A stretch of 64,000 bases of DNA from Nocardiopsis sinuspersici (GCA_008638415.1 VWVT01000005.1:1-64000), one strand, 5' to 3'; shown: positions 9,260 to 18,213, numbered from the stretch's first letter. The notes: generated from the letters alone by a model not told the origin. Program-made: numbers and translations.

Positions 9260-9486
9260 CAAAGCTGTTCAGGTTATCCGAAAACCAGGGTCATCTTTTC
9301 GTATTGCTCCTGCCACGTCGGGCGATGAGGCGACGGAGATATGTGAGGGGAACTGCGTTGAGGGGAAAACCTTGGATAACGTGTTCTCATAACGGTCGTT
9401 GCCCGGGTGGGTGTCGACCACCACAACGGGCTCCGGGCGCCACGACGGGTGTACGGCGTGCGGGCTGACGACGAAGGGAAGATCCT

Positions 9487-10098
9487 GTGGCGGTGCAGGC
9501 GTCGAGCGGAACGATGTCGCGAAGTCAGACCCAGCGCCGCAAGCGCATCGTGCAGACGGCGGCAGCGCTGGCCGTGCGCGGTGGCGTCGAGGCCATGCAG
9601 ATGCGCTCGGTCGCCGAGCGCGCCGGGGTGGCCCTCGGCACGCTCTACCGGTACTTCCCCTCGAAGATGGACCTGGTCGTGGCCGTGGTCACCGAGGAGA
9701 TGGACCTGCTGGAGGGCGGTATCGTCCGGCGTCCGCCCACGGCCGACACCGCCGCCGGACGCGCCGTCGACGTCCTGCTGCGCGCCACGCGCGGCCTCAT
9801 GCGCGAGCCCGAGCTGGCCGACGCGCTGGTGCGCTCGCTGATCATGGCCGAGGTCAAGATCGAGCTCGACGTGCGTATCTCCGACCTGGTGTGGCGGGTG
9901 GCCACCGGCAACCTGGAGGGCGCGGCGGGAGAGGACGGCACCGCCGTGGACCGCGACAGCACCGACTACGTCCTGGTGGGCTCGCTCACCAGCGTGTGGA
10001 TCTTCGAGCTGGTGGAGATCCTCAAGGGCCGCCGCGACGTGGACGAGGTGGAGCACCGGCTGCACACCGCCGCCGAACGGCTGCTCGCCTCCTTCTGA
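9487..10098 (+). CDS. TetR-family regulator, KstR-like
   Basis: Protein of 203 residues. The N-terminal helix-turn-helix (RRKRIVQTAAALAVRGG, then MRSVAERAGVALGTLYRYFPSK, about residues 17-60) is of the KstR subgroup, which represses steroid and lipid catabolism in actinomycetes and responds to CoA-thioester ligands. The C-terminal ligand domain is more divergent. Start GTG 9487 has GGGAA upstream; an ATG at 9514 is possible and would keep the whole DNA-binding domain. A KstR-type palindrome at 9246-9259 supports the family call. No steroid genes are in the window. It ends 17 bases from the convergent sigma-like gene. Confidence 0.85.
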   Translation: MAVQASSGTMSRSQTQRRKRIVQTAAALAVRGGVEAMQMRSVAERAGVALGTLYRYFPSKMDLVVAVVTEEMDLLEGGIVRRPPTADTAAGRAVDVLLRATRGLMREPELADALVRSLIMAEVKIELDVRISDLVWRVATGNLEGAAGEDGTAVDRDSTDYVLVGSLTSVWIFELVEILKGRRDVDEVEHRLHTAAERLLASF

Positions 10099-10115
10099 AC
10101 GGTGCTCCCCGGGCC

Positions 10116-11567
10116 TCAGCCACCGCCGAAGAGCAGCCCCAGCAGCCCCTCGAACAGGTCCTCGTCCCCGTCCCCGTCGTCGGACCCGCCCTCCTCGGGC
10201 GGTGCGCCCGGGGCGTCCTCGTCTCCGGAGCCCCCGCCTTCGGAACTCCCGTCACCGGGAGCCTCGGAGCCGTCACCGGATCCGTCGGCGCCGGAGGACG
10301 GCCCCTGCTGCTCCCCGGCGGGTGGCACGGGTTCGGTCCCGCCTGGGACCGGGGCCTGCTGTCCCGCGGACTCCTCCGCCTCCGGTTCGGCAGGGACCCC
10401 CTGGCCCGGCTGCTCCGTCGGCACGACGACGGGCGCGTCGGTCGGCCCGGCCTCCGGCTTGGCGTCGGAGGAGGTCGCGGCCGCCTCCCTCTCCGCGACC
10501 ATCGGGCTGCGGTCGTCCGCCTCCCCGGGGCCGATGGCGGTGGAGGGGCCGCCCACCGCACTCGCCCACGACCACAGTCCGACCGCCACGACGACCGTGG
10601 CGAAACCGGAGACGGCGGGCAGCGGCCAGCGGCGCCGGGAGGTCCGGTCGCCGTCCTCCGGACCGGTGTCCGGTCCGGCCAGCCTGGCGACCGCCTCCTC
10701 GTGTACGGGGTGGTCGCGGGTGGTCAGCCGGTCGACGGGCAGGGCGCGGGGCGGCGGCTCGGGAACGGGACCGGCGGCCTCGGCCACCTCCTCGGGCTCC
10801 CCGGCGACACGGGCACGGTGCAGCGGGTACCCCTCGCCGGTGAGCGGATGCATCTGCGCGGCGACGCGTTCGCGGACCGAGGCCGAGTCGGGGTCCAGGC
10901 AGGTCCGCACGACCCTCTCGCGCAGGCCCGGCGGCGGTCCGGGCGGGCGCAGCAGGGACAGGGCGTGCGCGACGCGGTCGATTTCGCGGGCCCTGCGGCG
11001 CGTCGGGCCGAGGAGCCCGGCGTCCTCCGGGGCCTCGGCGTCCGGACCGTCCGGGCCGTCGGTGCCCTCCGGCGCCTCTAAGAGGCCCCCGGCCTCGCCG
11101 GAGGCCTCCTCCAGGCTCTCCGCGGCACGCTGGATCGCCGAGCGCGAGAGCTCGACACAGATCTTGGGGTCCAGGCCCAGCACGCGCGCGGCGGCCGACG
11201 GGGACAGCGCGTGCCGCAGGTTCAGCTCGACCAGCTCGCGGTGGCTGGCGGGAAGCCGGGAGAACATGTGGGCCACCGGTTCCTCGGCGGGCACCGTGGC
11301 CAGCCTGGTGTAGGGGCTCACGTGTGCCAGGCCGCGCCGCTGGCAGGCCGAGCGGACCAGGGCGTACAGCCAGGGGCCGCGGTCGGCCGGGTCGGCGCGC
11401 CGGGCGTCGAGGACCACCCCGGCGACCAGGCCGTCGTGTACGGCCTCGGCCACCTGTTGGTCCTCGTCGCCCAGCAGCGACCAGGCATAGCGGTACAAGG
11501 GCGGCGCGAACGCGTCGTAGAGCGCCTCGATCGCCGCCGCTTCGTCTCCTTCGGTCCTGATGGTCAC
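10116..11567 (-). CDS. membrane-anchored sigma-factor-like protein
   Basis: Protein of 483 residues. Residues 1-165 look like an ECF-type sigma factor: region 2 (AIEALYDAFAPPLYRYAWSL) and a region-4-like helix-turn-helix (RELVELNLRHALSPSAAARVLGL). A middle region is followed by one membrane helix at about 312-334. The last 150 residues are disordered, rich in Gly, Pro, Ser and acidic residues, and end in DEDLFEGLLGLLFGGG. Sigma and membrane parts in one chain resemble a fused sigma/anti-sigma or a membrane-tethered regulator; whether it binds RNA polymerase is not known. Start GTG 11567 is preceded by GGGGGAG. It follows nadA on the same strand after 137 bases. Confidence 0.78.
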   Translation of the reverse strand: MTIRTEGDEAAAIEALYDAFAPPLYRYAWSLLGDEDQQVAEAVHDGLVAGVVLDARRADPADRGPWLYALVRSACQRRGLAHVSPYTRLATVPAEEPVAHMFSRLPASHRELVELNLRHALSPSAAARVLGLDPKICVELSRSAIQRAAESLEEASGEAGGLLEAPEGTDGPDGPDAEAPEDAGLLGPTRRRAREIDRVAHALSLLRPPGPPPGLRERVVRTCLDPDSASVRERVAAQMHPLTGEGYPLHRARVAGEPEEVAEAAGPVPEPPPRALPVDRLTTRDHPVHEEAVARLAGPDTGPEDGDRTSRRRWPLPAVSGFATVVVAVGLWSWASAVGGPSTAIGPGEADDRSPMVAEREAAATSSDAKPEAGPTDAPVVVPTEQPGQGVPAEPEAEESAGQQAPVPGGTEPVPPAGEQQGPSSGADGSGDGSEAPGDGSSEGGGSGDEDAPGAPPEEGGSDDGDGDEDLFEGLLGLLFGGG

Positions 11568-11657
11568 GGTTCTCCCCCCGCCTCTTCCGCGACGGTAGCG
11601 AGGGGAGCCCCGTCGCGTGGGTGAAACGGAGACCTGTGTCCTGAAGGTAAGACTTCT

Positions 11658-11708
11658 GTAACCCTTAGTTCGGCGGGGTGCGAACTCCCACCGTAAGGGT
11701 ATGGTTAC
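11658..11708 (-). terminator. nested inverted repeat at the nadA 3' end
   Basis: Three symmetric pairs are nested here: GTAACC/GGTTAC, CCTTA/TAAGG and AGTTCG/CGAACT. The structure overlaps the nadA stop codon and precedes the sigma-like gene on the same strand. It could be a terminator or attenuator between the two, or a protein-binding site in the sigma-like gene's promoter. There is no T-tract. Confidence 0.45.
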
Positions 11709-12703
11709 TCTCCGCCTCGCGAGGGCGAGCCGATGGCGACCATGCGCTCCACGGAGCGGCGGGCGCGCTCGGCGGTGTCGGCGCCGACCGTGATCTCGGT
11801 CGTGCCGAACCGCAGCGAGTCCAGCAGTTTGTCGGCGTCGATCATCTTCATGTAGTGGCACTCGGCGCGCGGGTTGACCGCCTCGAAGGCCGTGGTGGAG
11901 TTGGCGTTGCGAAGCTGGTGCAGCATGCCGGTCTCGGTCGCGATGAGCACCTTGTCGGCGGTGGTGTTCTCCGCGGCGGTGAGCATGCCGCCGGTGGAGA
12001 GGACCTTCACGCGGTCCTCGGGGACGGCGCCGCTGCCCACGAGGTAGAGGGCGGAGGTGGCGCAGCCGCACTCGGGGTGGACGTAGACCTCGGCGTCGGG
12101 CTCGGAGGCCACGCGCTCGCGCAGGGTGTGGCCGTCGATCCCGGCGTGCACGTGGCACTCGCCCATCCACACGTGGATGTTCTCTCGCCCGGTGACCCGC
12201 TTGACGTGGGCGCCGAGGAACTGGTCGGGGAGGAAGAGGATCTCCTGGTCCTCGGGGATGGAGCGGATGACGTCCGCGGCGTTGGAGGAGGTGCAGCAGA
12301 TGTCGGTCTCGGCCTTGACCGCGGCCGTGGTGTTGACGTAGGCGACCACGGCCGCTCCGGGGTGCTCGGCCTTCCAGGCGCGCACGTCCTCGGCCGTGAT
12401 GGTGTCGGCCAGCGAGCACCCGGCGTTGGGGTCGGGCAGCAGGACGGTCTTCTCCGGGGCGAGGATCTTGGCGGTCTCGGCCATGAAGTGCACGCCGCAG
12501 AAGACGATGGTGCTCGCGTCGACGCTGGCGGCCAGACGGGACAGCGCCAGGGAGTCGCCGGTGTGGTGGGCGACGTCCTGGATTTCGGGGCGCTGGTAGT
12601 TGTGCGCGAGGATGACAGCGTCGCGCTCCTTCGCCAGGCGGCGGACCTCGTCGGCCCATTCCTGCCTGGTCATGGTGTCCGCCGTCGCGGTGACCGGTGC
12701 CAT
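11705..12703 (-). CDS. nadA: quinolinate synthase
   Basis: NadA condenses iminoaspartate with dihydroxyacetone phosphate to quinolinate in de novo NAD synthesis, using a [4Fe-4S] cluster. The 332-residue protein has the family motifs [37 protein letters not shown], the CCTSSNA segment, HPECGC and ECHYMKM, which include the conserved cysteines. Length is normal. The ATG at 12703 is preferred over an in-frame TTG at 12709 because GGAAG is then well spaced. nadB and nadC are not in the window. It diverges from nrtR, and repeats between the two genes are the likely control site. Confidence 0.95.
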   Translation of the reverse strand: MAPVTATADTMTRQEWADEVRRLAKERDAVILAHNYQRPEIQDVAHHTGDSLALSRLAASVDASTIVFCGVHFMAETAKILAPEKTVLLPDPNAGCSLADTITAEDVRAWKAEHPGAAVVAYVNTTAAVKAETDICCTSSNAADVIRSIPEDQEILFLPDQFLGAHVKRVTGRENIHVWMGECHVHAGIDGHTLRERVASEPDAEVYVHPECGCATSALYLVGSGAVPEDRVKVLSTGGMLTAAENTTADKVLIATETGMLHQLRNANSTTAFEAVNPRAECHYMKMIDADKLLDSLRFGTTEITVGADTAERARRSVERMVAIGSPSRGGE

Positions 12704-12772
12704 GTCCAACTACTTCCTTGAGGCTGTGGGCACGTCGTACGGGCGCCGTGCCGGGGAGGGTCGGTGCGGGTG

Positions 12773-12799
12773 GACAAGTTTTTGTCTGTCAGGCACAAA
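12773..12799. promoter_or_regulatory. candidate NrtR operator between nadA and nrtR
   Basis: Two overlapping inverted repeats sit in the divergent spacer: GACAA-GTTT-TTGTC at 12773-12786 and TTTGT-N9-ACAAA at 12781-12799. They share the TTGTC/GACAA half-site. Position between a NAD-synthesis gene and an NrtR-type regulator makes this the best operator candidate. The assignment is by context, not by a matched consensus. Confidence 0.55.
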
Positions 12800-12815
12800 C
12801 CTCTTACAGCTTAAC

Positions 12816-13571
12816 ATGACGGGGAACGGAAGGGACGAGTTGGACACCCCTCAGGAAAACGGGCAGGCTGCGTCGCCCGCCTGCACCGCGTCGGAGCACG
12901 CGGAGCTCTCGGCGCACGAGGCGCTCGCGGTCGTGCTCCAGATCCGCGACGGAGAACTGTGCGTACTGCTGTGGCGCAGAGCCCTTCCGCCCTGCGAAGG
13001 GGCGTGGGCGCTGCCCGGCGGCAGGCTCGGCCGCGGCGAGAACCTGGGCGCCTCCATCCGGCGCCAGCTCGCCCAGAAGGTGGACGTGAGGGATCTGTCA
13101 CACCTGGAGCAACTGGAGACCCGCAGCGACCCCGGCCGCGTTCCCGGGCGCCGCGCCCTGGCCACCGCCTACCTGGGCCTGGTCCCGGCGGACGTCGACC
13201 CGGTCGTGCCCGAGGACACCGGCTGGCACCCGGCCGCGCAACTGCCGTCCATGGCCTTCGACCACGCCTCCATCGTCCGCTCCGGACGCCGGCGCCTGCG
13301 CGCCAAGCTCAGCTACACCAACGTGGGGTACGCCCTCGCGCCGCCGGAGTTCACGATGTCGGAGCTGTCGGGCTACTACCGGGCGGCCCTGGGCCACGAC
13401 GTGGCCGCCACCAACCTGCGCCGCGTCCTGCTGCGCCGGGGACAGATCCAGGAGACCGGCCGCTCGGTGCCCTCCGGCCGCTCCGGGGGGCGGCCCGCCG
13501 CCCTCTTCCGCTTCCGCGACCGCAGTCTGGAGATCACCGACGCCTTCGCCGTGCTGCGTCCGCCCACCTGA
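12816..13571 (+). CDS. nrtR: NrtR-type regulator of NAD metabolism
   Basis: Protein of 251 residues with two parts. Residues 30-160 form a Nudix-like domain (WALPGGRLGRGENL) in which the catalytic REXXEE core is replaced by RRQLAQKV, so hydrolysis is unlikely and ligand sensing is expected. Residues 165-245 form the winged helix (SELSGYYRAALGHDVAATNLRRVLL). This is the architecture of NrtR, an ADP-ribose-responsive repressor of NAD genes. Divergence from nadA supports the role. ATG 12816 has no ribosome-binding site and may be leaderless; an in-frame TTG at 12840 has GGAAGGG upstream and is an equally good start. Confidence 0.88.
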   Translation: MTGNGRDELDTPQENGQAASPACTASEHAELSAHEALAVVLQIRDGELCVLLWRRALPPCEGAWALPGGRLGRGENLGASIRRQLAQKVDVRDLSHLEQLETRSDPGRVPGRRALATAYLGLVPADVDPVVPEDTGWHPAAQLPSMAFDHASIVRSGRRRLRAKLSYTNVGYALAPPEFTMSELSGYYRAALGHDVAATNLRRVLLRRGQIQETGRSVPSGRSGGRPAALFRFRDRSLEITDAFAVLRPPT

Positions 13572-13613
13572 TCCGGCTCAGCCGGACCCGCCCATCCGCA
13601 ACCTGCACGGAAA

Positions 13614-13636
13614 CCGTTACGAACGGCTTGTAAACT
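13614..13636 (+). promoter_or_regulatory. probable leaderless promoter with palindrome
   Basis: TAAACT at 13631-13636 fits the actinobacterial -10 pattern TANNNT and ends eight bases before the GTG of the HAD gene, the spacing of leaderless transcripts. Just upstream is the palindrome CCGTT-ACG-AACGG (13614-13626), placed where a repressor would block the promoter. Confidence 0.45.
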
Positions 13637-13644
13637 CCCTGACC

Positions 13645-14316
13645 GTGGCAATTCGTACTGTGGTGTTCGACGTGGGCGAGACCCTCGTCGACGAGACCCG
13701 GATCTTCGCGCGCTGGGCCGACCGCTTCGGCATCCCGCACATGGCGTTCTTCGGCACCATCGGCGCCGTGCTCGGCTCCGGCGGGACCCTCACCGACGGC
13801 TTCCGGCTGCTCGTACCCGGATTCGACCTCGCGGCCGAGAGCGCCCTCTGGCGTGCCGAGGACCCCGACGGCGAGCGCGAGCACTTCGGCGAGGACGACC
13901 TCTACCCCGACGTGCGTCCCGCCTTCGGGGCCATGCGCGAGGCCGGACTGTCCCTGGTCATCGCGGGCAACCAGCCGCCCGAGGCCGGGCCCGCCCTGAC
14001 CGCCATGTCACTGGGCGTCGACGCCATCGGCATCTCCGACGACTGGGGCGTCAAGAAACCCGAACCCGAGTTCTTCGACCGCGTCCTGTCCCTGGCGCGG
14101 GCCACCCGCCCCGGCATCGCGCCGGAGGAGGTCCTCTACGTCGGCGACCGCGTCGACAACGACGTCCTGCCCGCCCTCCGCGCCGGGATGCGCGCCGTCC
14201 TGCTGCGCCGGGGCATCTACGGCTACCGGCACGCCGCCACCGAGGACGCGGCGCGGGCCGACGCGGTCCTGGACGACCTGCACCAGCTCGCCGACTGGAT
14301 CGCCCGCCAGGACTGA
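13645..14316 (+). CDS. HAD-superfamily hydrolase
   Basis: Protein of 223 residues. Motif I is FDVGETLVDE near residue 7: the nucleophilic Asp is present but the second Asp of DXDXT is Gly, as in haloacid-dehalogenase-like members. Motif II Ser/Thr is weak (VIAGNQ). Lys in GVKKPEPEFF and the acidic motif VGDRVDNDV are clear. It is probably a phosphatase or dehalogenase-like hydrolase of a small metabolite. The GTG start seems leaderless, with TAAACT eight bases upstream and no ribosome-binding site. It lies alone between nrtR and the ABC importer. Confidence 0.88.
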   Translation: MAIRTVVFDVGETLVDETRIFARWADRFGIPHMAFFGTIGAVLGSGGTLTDGFRLLVPGFDLAAESALWRAEDPDGEREHFGEDDLYPDVRPAFGAMREAGLSLVIAGNQPPEAGPALTAMSLGVDAIGISDDWGVKKPEPEFFDRVLSLARATRPGIAPEEVLYVGDRVDNDVLPALRAGMRAVLLRRGIYGYRHAATEDAARADAVLDDLHQLADWIARQD

Positions 14317-14443
14317 ACGGACGCCCTCCCGGGTCCGACACGGTCACGGCCGGCGCCACACGATGGTGGCCGGCGGGCGCGCGAGCGGCCCGCCCCGCCA
14401 CACCCCACCTTCTCCCGGTCCCAGAACGGAAGACACCCGGCCG

Positions 14444-15553
14444 ATGATCACATTCGAGGGCGCAGCCAAGCTCTACCCCGACGGCACGGTGGCCGTCGAC
14501 GCCCTGGACCTCACCGTCGAGACCGGTCAGACCACGGTCTTCGTGGGTCCCTCCGGCAGCGGCAAGACCACGTCGCTGCGGATGATCAACCGCATGGTCG
14601 AGCCCACCGGCGGCGCCGTCCTCATCGACGGACAGGACGTACGCCTGCGCGACCCGGCCGCGCTGCGCCGCTCCATCGGCTACGTCATCCAGCAGGCCGG
14701 GCTCTTCCCGCACCGCACCGTGCGCGACAACATCGCCACCGTGCCCCTGCTGCTCGGCTGGGGGCGGGCCAGGGCCAGGGCGCGCGCCGCCGAGCTCATG
14801 GAGCTGGTCGGCCTCGAACCCTCCCAGGCACGGCGCTACCCCCACCAGCTCTCCGGAGGCCAGCAGCAGCGGGTCGGAGTCGCCCGGGCCCTGGCCGCCG
14901 ACCCGCCCATCCTGCTCATGGACGAGCCCTTCAGCGCCGTGGACCCCGTCGTGCGCGCCAGCCTCCAGGACGAGCTCCTGCGCCTGCAGGAGGAGCTGCA
15001 CAAGACCGTCGTCTTCGTCACCCACGACATCGACGAGGCCGTCCGCCTCGGCGACCGCATCGCCGTCTTCCGGCCCGGAGGGCGGCTCGCCCAGTACGAC
15101 AGCCCCGAACGCCTCCTGGCCGCGCCCCGCGACGCCTTCGTGGAGTCCTTCGTCGGCTACGACCGGGGCGTGCGGCGCCTGTCGTTCTTCCCGGCCCGGG
15201 AGCTGTCGCTGCGCGAGGACGTCGTCTTCGGCGACGACACCGCCGCGGGCGCCGCGGCCGCCTCCATGCGCGGTGAACCGTGGGCGCTGGTGGTCACCGG
15301 CGACCACGTGCCCCTGGGCTGGGCCGGCGCCGGGCAGCTCGCCCGCGTGCCCGCGGACACCGCCCTGGGCTCGCTCGACCTCGCCCCCTACGGCCACACC
15401 TTCGCCGTCGACACCGACTCCCTGCGCGCGGCCCTGGACGCGGCGGTGCTCTCGCCCGCCGGACGCGCGGTCGGGGTCGACGCCGCCGGACGCGTGGTCG
15501 GCGTGGTCTCCCAGGAGGACCTGGGCACGGCCCTGTGGTCGGTGACCGAGTGA
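14444..15553 (+). CDS. osmoprotectant (glycine betaine/choline-type) ABC importer ATPase
   Basis: Protein of 369 residues. Walker A GPSGSGKTTS (near residue 36), Q-loop in QQAGLFPH, signature LSGGQQQRVG, Walker B ILLMDEPF and switch His in VTHDIDEA are intact. The order and partners match the OpuC/ProV family. The C-terminal 120 residues form a CBS-like regulatory part, as in osmoregulated members. The ATG at 14444 is used; a longer frame upstream adds only low-complexity residues. It overlaps the first permease by GTGA, so the four genes at 14.4-18.0 kb form one operon. Confidence 0.92.
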   Translation: MITFEGAAKLYPDGTVAVDALDLTVETGQTTVFVGPSGSGKTTSLRMINRMVEPTGGAVLIDGQDVRLRDPAALRRSIGYVIQQAGLFPHRTVRDNIATVPLLLGWGRARARARAAELMELVGLEPSQARRYPHQLSGGQQQRVGVARALAADPPILLMDEPFSAVDPVVRASLQDELLRLQEELHKTVVFVTHDIDEAVRLGDRIAVFRPGGRLAQYDSPERLLAAPRDAFVESFVGYDRGVRRLSFFPARELSLREDVVFGDDTAAGAAAASMRGEPWALVVTGDHVPLGWAGAGQLARVPADTALGSLDLAPYGHTFAVDTDSLRAALDAAVLSPAGRAVGVDAAGRVVGVVSQEDLGTALWSVTE

Positions 15554-16404
15554 TCGCCGAGGCCTGGGACTGGGCCGCGCGCGTCGTCGAGTGGGGCGTG
15601 GCGAACTGGAGCCGTCCCGGCGAGCCCGACCGCGGCGTCCTGCCCCGCCTGACCGAGCACATGCGGCTGTCCTACCTGTCCATCCTCATCGGGCTGGTGC
15701 TGGCCCTGCCCCTGGGACTGGCGTGCGTGCGCTGGAAGCCGCTGTACCCGCCGGTGCTGACGGGCGTGAACGTGCTCTACGCGGTGCCCTCGATCGCGCT
15801 GTTCTTCCTCATGCTTCCCTACACCGGGTTCAGCGACTGGACGGCCGTCGTGCCGCTGGCCCTGTACACCCTGGTGGTCCTGCTGCCCAACGTGGTGGAC
15901 GGCCTGCGCCAGGTCCCCGACCACGTCCGCCAGGCCGCCGTGGCGATGGGCTTCGGTCCGCTGCGCCGCCTGGTGTACGTGGAGACGCCGGTGGCCGTGC
16001 CGGTGATCATCGCCGGGCTGCGCGTGGCCTCGGTGGCCACCATCAGCATGGTCAGCGTCGCCTCCCTGGTGGGACTGGGCGGGCTGGGCCAGCTCATCCT
16101 CAGTGACGGGTTCCGCCGCCAGTTCGACGCGCCCATCGTCGTCGGCATCGTGCTCACCGTCCTGTTGGCGTTCGTCACCGACGCCGTGCTGGTGCTCGCC
16201 CAGCGCCTGCTCACCCCCTGGGCGCGCGAGGACGGCGGCCGCCGCCGGCGGCGCCGTGCCGCCGGGCCCGCCGGGGCCGACACCGCGGCGGCCCCGACGG
16301 CCCCCCGGGCCGCGGAGACCGCGGAGGCCGCGGTGCGGCGCCCCGTACGGACCGGGCCGGGTACCGGGCACACGGCGGAGGAGGGACGGTCATGGACATC
16401 CTGA
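15550..16404 (+). CDS. osmoprotectant ABC importer permease 1
   Basis: Protein of 284 residues with about six membrane helices. The ABC permease loop is at AAVAMGFGPLRRLVYVETPVA. Start GTG 15550 overlaps the ATPase stop (GTGA), indicating coupled translation. The last 70 residues after LLTPWAREDGG are basic then Ala/Thr-rich and have no counterpart in the second permease; they are probably a disordered cytoplasmic tail. Overlap with the next gene is 13 bases. Confidence 0.9.
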   Translation: MIAEAWDWAARVVEWGVANWSRPGEPDRGVLPRLTEHMRLSYLSILIGLVLALPLGLACVRWKPLYPPVLTGVNVLYAVPSIALFFLMLPYTGFSDWTAVVPLALYTLVVLLPNVVDGLRQVPDHVRQAAVAMGFGPLRRLVYVETPVAVPVIIAGLRVASVATISMVSVASLVGLGGLGQLILSDGFRRQFDAPIVVGIVLTVLLAFVTDAVLVLAQRLLTPWAREDGGRRRRRRAAGPAGADTAAAPTAPRAAETAEAAVRRPVRTGPGTGHTAEEGRSWTS

Positions 16405-17072
16405 TCGAGCTGTTCGCCTGGTTCGCCGATCCGGCCCGGTGGACCGGCGGCGGGGGCGTCCCCGCGCGCATGGGCGAGCACGTCTACTACTCCCTGCTCG
16501 GACTGCTGCTGTCCGCCGTCGTCGCCGTCCCCCTGGGACTGTTCACCGGACACACGGGGCGGGGCGGCTTCCTCACCACCAGCCTCGCCAACTTCGCGCG
16601 CGCCCTGCCCACGATCGGAGTCCTGTTCCTCATCGTGCTGGCGGCCGGGATCGGGCTCGTCCCGGTCCTGTGCGCGCTGGTGGCGCTGGCCGTCCCGCCG
16701 ATCCTCGTCAACACCCACGAGGGCGTGCGCGGGGTCGAGCCCCGGCTCCGGGACGCCGCGTTCGGCATGGGCATGCGCGGCCACCAGGTGCTGCTGCGGC
16801 TCGAACTCCCCGTGGCGGTACCGCTCATCCTCATCGGCATGCGCACCGCCGCCGTCCAGGTGGTCGCCACCGCGACCATCGCCGCCTACGTGGGCGTGGG
16901 CGGCCTCGGGCGCTACATCGTCGACGGCCAGGCCCGCCAGGACCTGACGATGATGCTGGGCGGATCGGTGCTGGTGGTGCTGCTCGCGGTCCTCACCACG
17001 CTCCTCTTCGCCGGACTGCGGCGCCTCCTCGTCGCACCCGGACTGCGCACCGGCGCCGTGGCGGGGCGTTAG
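16392..17072 (+). CDS. osmoprotectant ABC importer permease 2
   Basis: Protein of 226 residues, all membrane domain. It has the permease loop DAAFGMGMRGHQVLLRLELPVA and the typical C-terminal stretch YVGVGGLGRYIVDG. It pairs with the upstream permease as a heterodimer, as in OpuCB/OpuCD. Its start overlaps the previous gene's end by 13 bases. The substrate-binding lipoprotein follows after 51 bases. Confidence 0.92.
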   Translation: MDILIELFAWFADPARWTGGGGVPARMGEHVYYSLLGLLLSAVVAVPLGLFTGHTGRGGFLTTSLANFARALPTIGVLFLIVLAAGIGLVPVLCALVALAVPPILVNTHEGVRGVEPRLRDAAFGMGMRGHQVLLRLELPVAVPLILIGMRTAAVQVVATATIAAYVGVGGLGRYIVDGQARQDLTMMLGGSVLVVLLAVLTTLLFAGLRRLLVAPGLRTGAVAGR

Positions 17073-17123
17073 CGGGTGTCCCCTCACCCATCCACGAAGT
17101 ACTCACAGAGAAGGTTGGCGAAC

Positions 17124-18029
17124 ATGCACAAGAGGCTCGCCCTCATCGGGCTTCCCCTGACGGCCGTGCTCCTGACCGCGTGCGGCGGCAGCGACCCCTA
17201 CGAGGAGGAGGGGGGCGGTGACGCCTCGGGCTCCGGCGAGGTCGTCATCGGCTCCGCGGACTTCCCCGAGAGCACCCTGCTCGCCGAGATCTACGGCCGG
17301 GCGATGGAGGCCGAGGGGGTGGACGTCGCCTACCAGCTCAACATCGGCAGCCGCGAGGTCTACTACTCCCAGATCGAGTCCGGGAACCTGTCGGTCTTCC
17401 CCGAGTACAACGGCGCGATCCTGGCCCACCTCGACGAGGACGCGCCCACCGGCAGCGGTGAGGAGACCAACCGGCGGGTGGCGGAGGCGCTGCCCGGGGG
17501 CCTGGAGATCCTGGACTCCTCCAGCGCGGAGAACAAGGACTCGGTCACCGTCACCAGTGAGACCGCCGAGGAGCACGGCCTCGACAGCATCGACGACCTG
17601 GCCGGGGTCGCGGACGGGATGACCCTGGGCGGCCCGCCGGAGTTCGAGACCCGCCAGCAGGGCGTGGTGGGCCTGTCGGAGGTCTACGGCGTCGAGTTCG
17701 GCGAGTTCCGCTCCCTGGACGTGGCGCTGCTGACCCAGGCGCTCCTGGACGGCGACATCCAGGCCGCGAACCTGTTCACCACCGACCCGCAGATCGCGGT
17801 GGAGGACCTCGTGGTCCTGGAGGACCCGGAGAACCTCTTCGGCGCCCAGAACATCACCCCGCTGATCAACAGCGAGCAGGTGGACGACACCGCCCGCGCC
17901 GCCCTGAACGCGGTGTCGGCCGCGCTCACCACCGAGACCCTCACGCGGCTCAACGAGCGTGTGGTGGTCCAGAACGAGAACGCCGCCGACGTGGCCCAGG
18001 AGTGGCTGGAGGAGGAGGGCCTGGTCTAG
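17124..18029 (+). CDS. osmoprotectant ABC importer substrate-binding lipoprotein
   Basis: Protein of 301 residues. It starts with a lipoprotein signal: basic MHKR, hydrophobic core, lipobox LTAC with the modified Cys near residue 18, then an acidic linker. The mature part begins VVIGSADFPESTLLAEIYGRAME, typical of the OpuAC/OsmF quaternary-amine-binding family. It would deliver glycine betaine, choline or a similar osmolyte; which one is not readable. ATG 17124 has AGAAGG upstream. The stop codon lies in a CTAG, directly before the structured repeats at 18034. Confidence 0.92.
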   Translation: MHKRLALIGLPLTAVLLTACGGSDPYEEEGGGDASGSGEVVIGSADFPESTLLAEIYGRAMEAEGVDVAYQLNIGSREVYYSQIESGNLSVFPEYNGAILAHLDEDAPTGSGEETNRRVAEALPGGLEILDSSSAENKDSVTVTSETAEEHGLDSIDDLAGVADGMTLGGPPEFETRQQGVVGLSEVYGVEFGEFRSLDVALLTQALLDGDIQAANLFTTDPQIAVEDLVVLEDPENLFGAQNITPLINSEQVDDTARAALNAVSAALTTETLTRLNERVVVQNENAADVAQEWLEEEGLV

Positions 18030-18033
18030 CAGT

Positions 18034-18176
18034 GCAGTGTCTTTCTTGGGGCTCCGCTCCGCTTCGCCCCGTGTTCGGGCGCCCTGTAGGCGGGAACCTT
18101 CGGCGCCTCCCGTGCGATGGCTCGTTCCTCGCGATCGCACGTCCGGCACCTCCAGAACCCCGCCGGCGCCCGAACG
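18034..18176. repeat. structured repeat copy 1, with extra hairpin
   Basis: Bases 18034-18110 are identical to 18214-18290, 180 bases away, and the 3' flank (18149-18176) also recurs. The unit folds: GTTCGGGCGCC (18073-18083) pairs with GGCGCCCGAAC (18165-18175), and GGCGGG (18089-18094) with CCCGCC (18159-18164), giving a 17-bp helix with a CTGTA bulge on one side. In this copy the loop holds an added segment with its own hairpin, CGTGCGAT/ATCGCACG (18111-18141). Function is unknown. Together with copy 2 and the remnant at 18350 it fills most of the 428-base gene-free stretch 18030-18457. Confidence 0.8.
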
Positions 18177-18213
18177 GCACCCCCTTGGGCCCTGTCCCCT
18201 GCCCATCGGTCCA

